A stretch of 7,903 nucleotides of DNA from an uncultured Lachnospiraceae bacterium (GTDB taxonomy: Bacteria > Bacillota > Clostridia > Lachnospirales > Lachnospiraceae), in the NCBI GenBank assembly GCA_902797565.1, contig CADBTO010000206.1:1-7903 (forward strand). The letters run 5' to 3'. How positions within the stretch are numbered: position 1 is the first letter of the stretch; every line of letters starts with the position of its first letter. Under the pieces are notes generated by a model, which did not search any database, was not told the DNA's origin, and saw only the letters and a list, made by a program, of their open reading frames with translations. Both the position numbers and the translations under genes were made by a program. Shown piece by piece: positions 6,341 to 7,903 of this stretch.

Positions 6341-7903
6341 AAGCCATAAAATGATACGCATTATTGGAGCAAATGTTCATAATCTGAAGAATGTTTCCCT
6401 TGACATCCCCCGTGACCAGTTTGTAGTTTTTACAGGGCTTTCCGGCTCCGGGAAATCTTCACTCGCCTTCGATACGATCTTCGCGGAAGGACAGAGGCGC
6501 TATATGGAATCGCTGTCCAGTTATGCCCGGCAGTTTCTGGGACAGATGGAAAAACCGGATGTGGAGAAAATCGAAGGACTTCCTCCTGCAATTTCTATAG
6601 ACCAGAAATCAACGAACCGCAATCCTCGTTCGACTGTTGGGACAGTGACGGAAATCTATGATTATCTGCGTCTTTTATATGCGCGGATCGGTATCCCGCA
6701 CTGTCCGAAATGCGGGAAGGTGATTTCCAGGACAACGGTGGATCAGATGGTGGATACGATCATGACGCTTCCGGAGAAAACGAAATTCCAGGTGCTTTCA
6801 CCGGTTGTGCGGGGACGTAAGGGGACGCATGAAAAGCTGTTCAAACGCGCGAAAAGCAGCGGGTATGTCCGGGTTGTGGTTGACGGGAATCAATATGAGG
6901 TCGATGAAGAGATTACACTGAACAAAAACCAGAAACACAATATTGAGATCGTGGTAGACCGCCTTTCCGTCCGCGCGGGGATTGAAAAACGGCTGGCTGA
7001 TTCCCTTGAAAATGCACTGAAACTTTCGTCCGGTCTTGTGATTGTCGATGTGGTGGGCGGAGAGCCGATTCGTTTTTCCGAGAGTTTTTCGTGTCCGGAT
7101 TGCGGCATCTCGATTGAAGAGATCGAGCCGCGCAGCTTTTCTTTCAACAATCCGTTTGGCGCCTGTCCGGAGTGTTTCGGGCTGGGGTTCAAGACAGAGT
7201 TTGACGAACGTCTGATGATCCCGGATCCTTCGCTGTCGTTCAATGAGGGCGCGGTGCAGGTTATGGGCTGGCAGTCCAGTTCGGATAAGAAAAGTTATAC
7301 GCATGCCATCCTGGAGGCGCTGGCGGAGGCGTATGGGTTTTCGCTGGACACGCCGTATGAAGAATTGCCGAAAGAAATCCGGAAGATGTTTATCCACGGA
7401 TTTGACCGTGAAGTTTTTGTACCATATAACGGAAGATATGGCAACAATGTATATGGCGTAAAGTTTGAAGGGCTGATCGAGAATACGAACCGCCGCTACC
7501 GGGAAACGAAATCGGATGCGATGAAGCAGCAGTATGAAGAATATATGGAGGTGACAGCGTGTCCGGTCTGTAAGGGTCAGCGTCTGAAAAAAGAATCTCT
7601 GGCGGTCACGGTTGCAGATAAAAATATCTTTGAGATCTGCGAATTCCCGGCGCGGGATTTGAAGGATTTTCTGGAAGAAATGGAATTGTCCGAGCAACAG
7701 TTGAAAATCGGCAGAGTGGTGCTCAAAGAAATCAAAGCAAGGGTTGGTTTTCTGGTGGAAGTCGGTCTGGATTATCTTTCTTTGTCAAGAGCTACCGGAA
7801 CGTTATCCGGCGGGGAAGCACAGCGAATCCGGCTGGCAACGCAAATCGGTTCCGGGCTGGTGGGTGTGACTTATATTCTGGACGAACCTTCGATCGGTCT
7901 GCA
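6321..7903 (+). CDS. uvrA: UvrABC excinuclease subunit A, N-terminal 527 residues (3' end outside window)
   Basis: UvrA is the DNA-damage-sensing ABC ATPase of nucleotide excision repair; a dimer finds lesions and loads UvrB. The frame is open from ATG 6321 to the window end. Walker A is GLSGSGKSS at residues 39-47, followed by the diagnostic [22 protein letters not shown] and the UvrB-binding region beginning [20 protein letters not shown]. Zinc-binding cysteines lie at 258/261 and 282/285 (C-x2-C-x20-C-x2-C), with further CxxC pairs at 128/131 and 414/417. The ABC signature LSGGEAQR is at 495-502, and Walker [11 protein letters not shown] ends the window, completing the first nucleotide-binding domain. 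I chose ATG 6321 because TTGGAG at 6305-6310 lies 10 nt upstream; ATG 6351 has no ribosome site, although it would give a more usual N-terminus. The full protein is normally about 940 residues. An intervening cassette separates it from uvrB. Confidence 0.98.
   Translation, partial: MKTKSNKSHKMIRIIGANVHNLKNVSLDIPRDQFVVFTGLSGSGKSSLAFDTIFAEGQRRYMESLSSYARQFLGQMEKPDVEKIEGLPPAISIDQKSTNRNPRSTVGTVTEIYDYLRLLYARIGIPHCPKCGKVISRTTVDQMVDTIMTLPEKTKFQVLSPVVRGRKGTHEKLFKRAKSSGYVRVVVDGNQYEVDEEITLNKNQKHNIEIVVDRLSVRAGIEKRLADSLENALKLSSGLVIVDVVGGEPIRFSESFSCPDCGISIEEIEPRSFSFNNPFGACPECFGLGFKTEFDERLMIPDPSLSFNEGAVQVMGWQSSSDKKSYTHAILEALAEAYGFSLDTPYEELPKEIRKMFIHGFDREVFVPYNGRYGNNVYGVKFEGLIENTNRRYRETKSDAMKQQYEEYMEVTACPVCKGQRLKKESLAVTVADKNIFEICEFPARDLKDFLEEMELSEQQLKIGRVVLKEIKARVGFLVEVGLDYLSLSRATGTLSGGEAQRIRLATQIGSGLVGVTYILDEPSIGL

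Noticed and set aside
6798..7697. 299-codon open frame on the - strand
   Set aside because: It lies wholly antisense to clear uvrA sequence, has no recognisable domain, and is rich in His, Arg and Ile as expected of a shadow frame.

Overview
The window looks like the chromosome of a low-to-mid GC Bacillota (Clostridia or Erysipelotrichia type). The UvrA and UvrB sequences are Firmicutes-like, Shine-Dalgarno sites of the AGGAGG type precede most genes, and codon use is mixed at roughly 50% GC by eye. All convincing genes lie on the + strand. The placement is an inference from protein style; the species cannot be named from the sequence.

Layout: the 3' third of uvrB (to 826) opens the window and the 5' half of uvrA (from 6321) closes it. 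In many bacteria these two excision-repair genes are adjacent. Here about 5.5 kb separates them and holds: (1) a cytoplasmic alpha/beta-hydrolase (esterase/thioesterase-like) with an odd Ala/Lys-rich tail, 941-2350; (2) a stand-alone condensation-domain-like HxxxD acyltransferase, 2478-3869, interrupted by an in-frame UGA at codon 26; (3) a 223-nt intergenic stretch with two perfect 30-bp direct repeats enclosing two long hairpins; (4) a discrete acyl carrier protein, 4093-4329; (5) an AMP-forming acyl ligase resembling long-chain fatty acyl ligases, 4403-5968; (6) a 120-residue helical protein of unknown function, 5978-6340, overlapping the uvrA start by 20 nt.

Genes 1, 2, 4 and 5 together look like a dissociated NRPS/lipid-type assembly line. 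The ligase would adenylate a fatty or other carboxylic acid and load it on the carrier protein. The HxxxD enzyme would transfer the acyl group from the carrier to an amine or alcohol, and the hydrolase would release, trim or proofread. The product and acceptor cannot be deduced. The UGA either makes the transferase a recent pseudogene or needs recoding; an imperfect SECIS-like hairpin lies downstream but does not meet the usual consensus.

No convincing factor-independent terminator interrupts the + strand, so cotranscription of the cassette with uvrA (and perhaps uvrB) is plausible. No tRNA, rRNA, CRISPR array, transposase or phage gene was seen.
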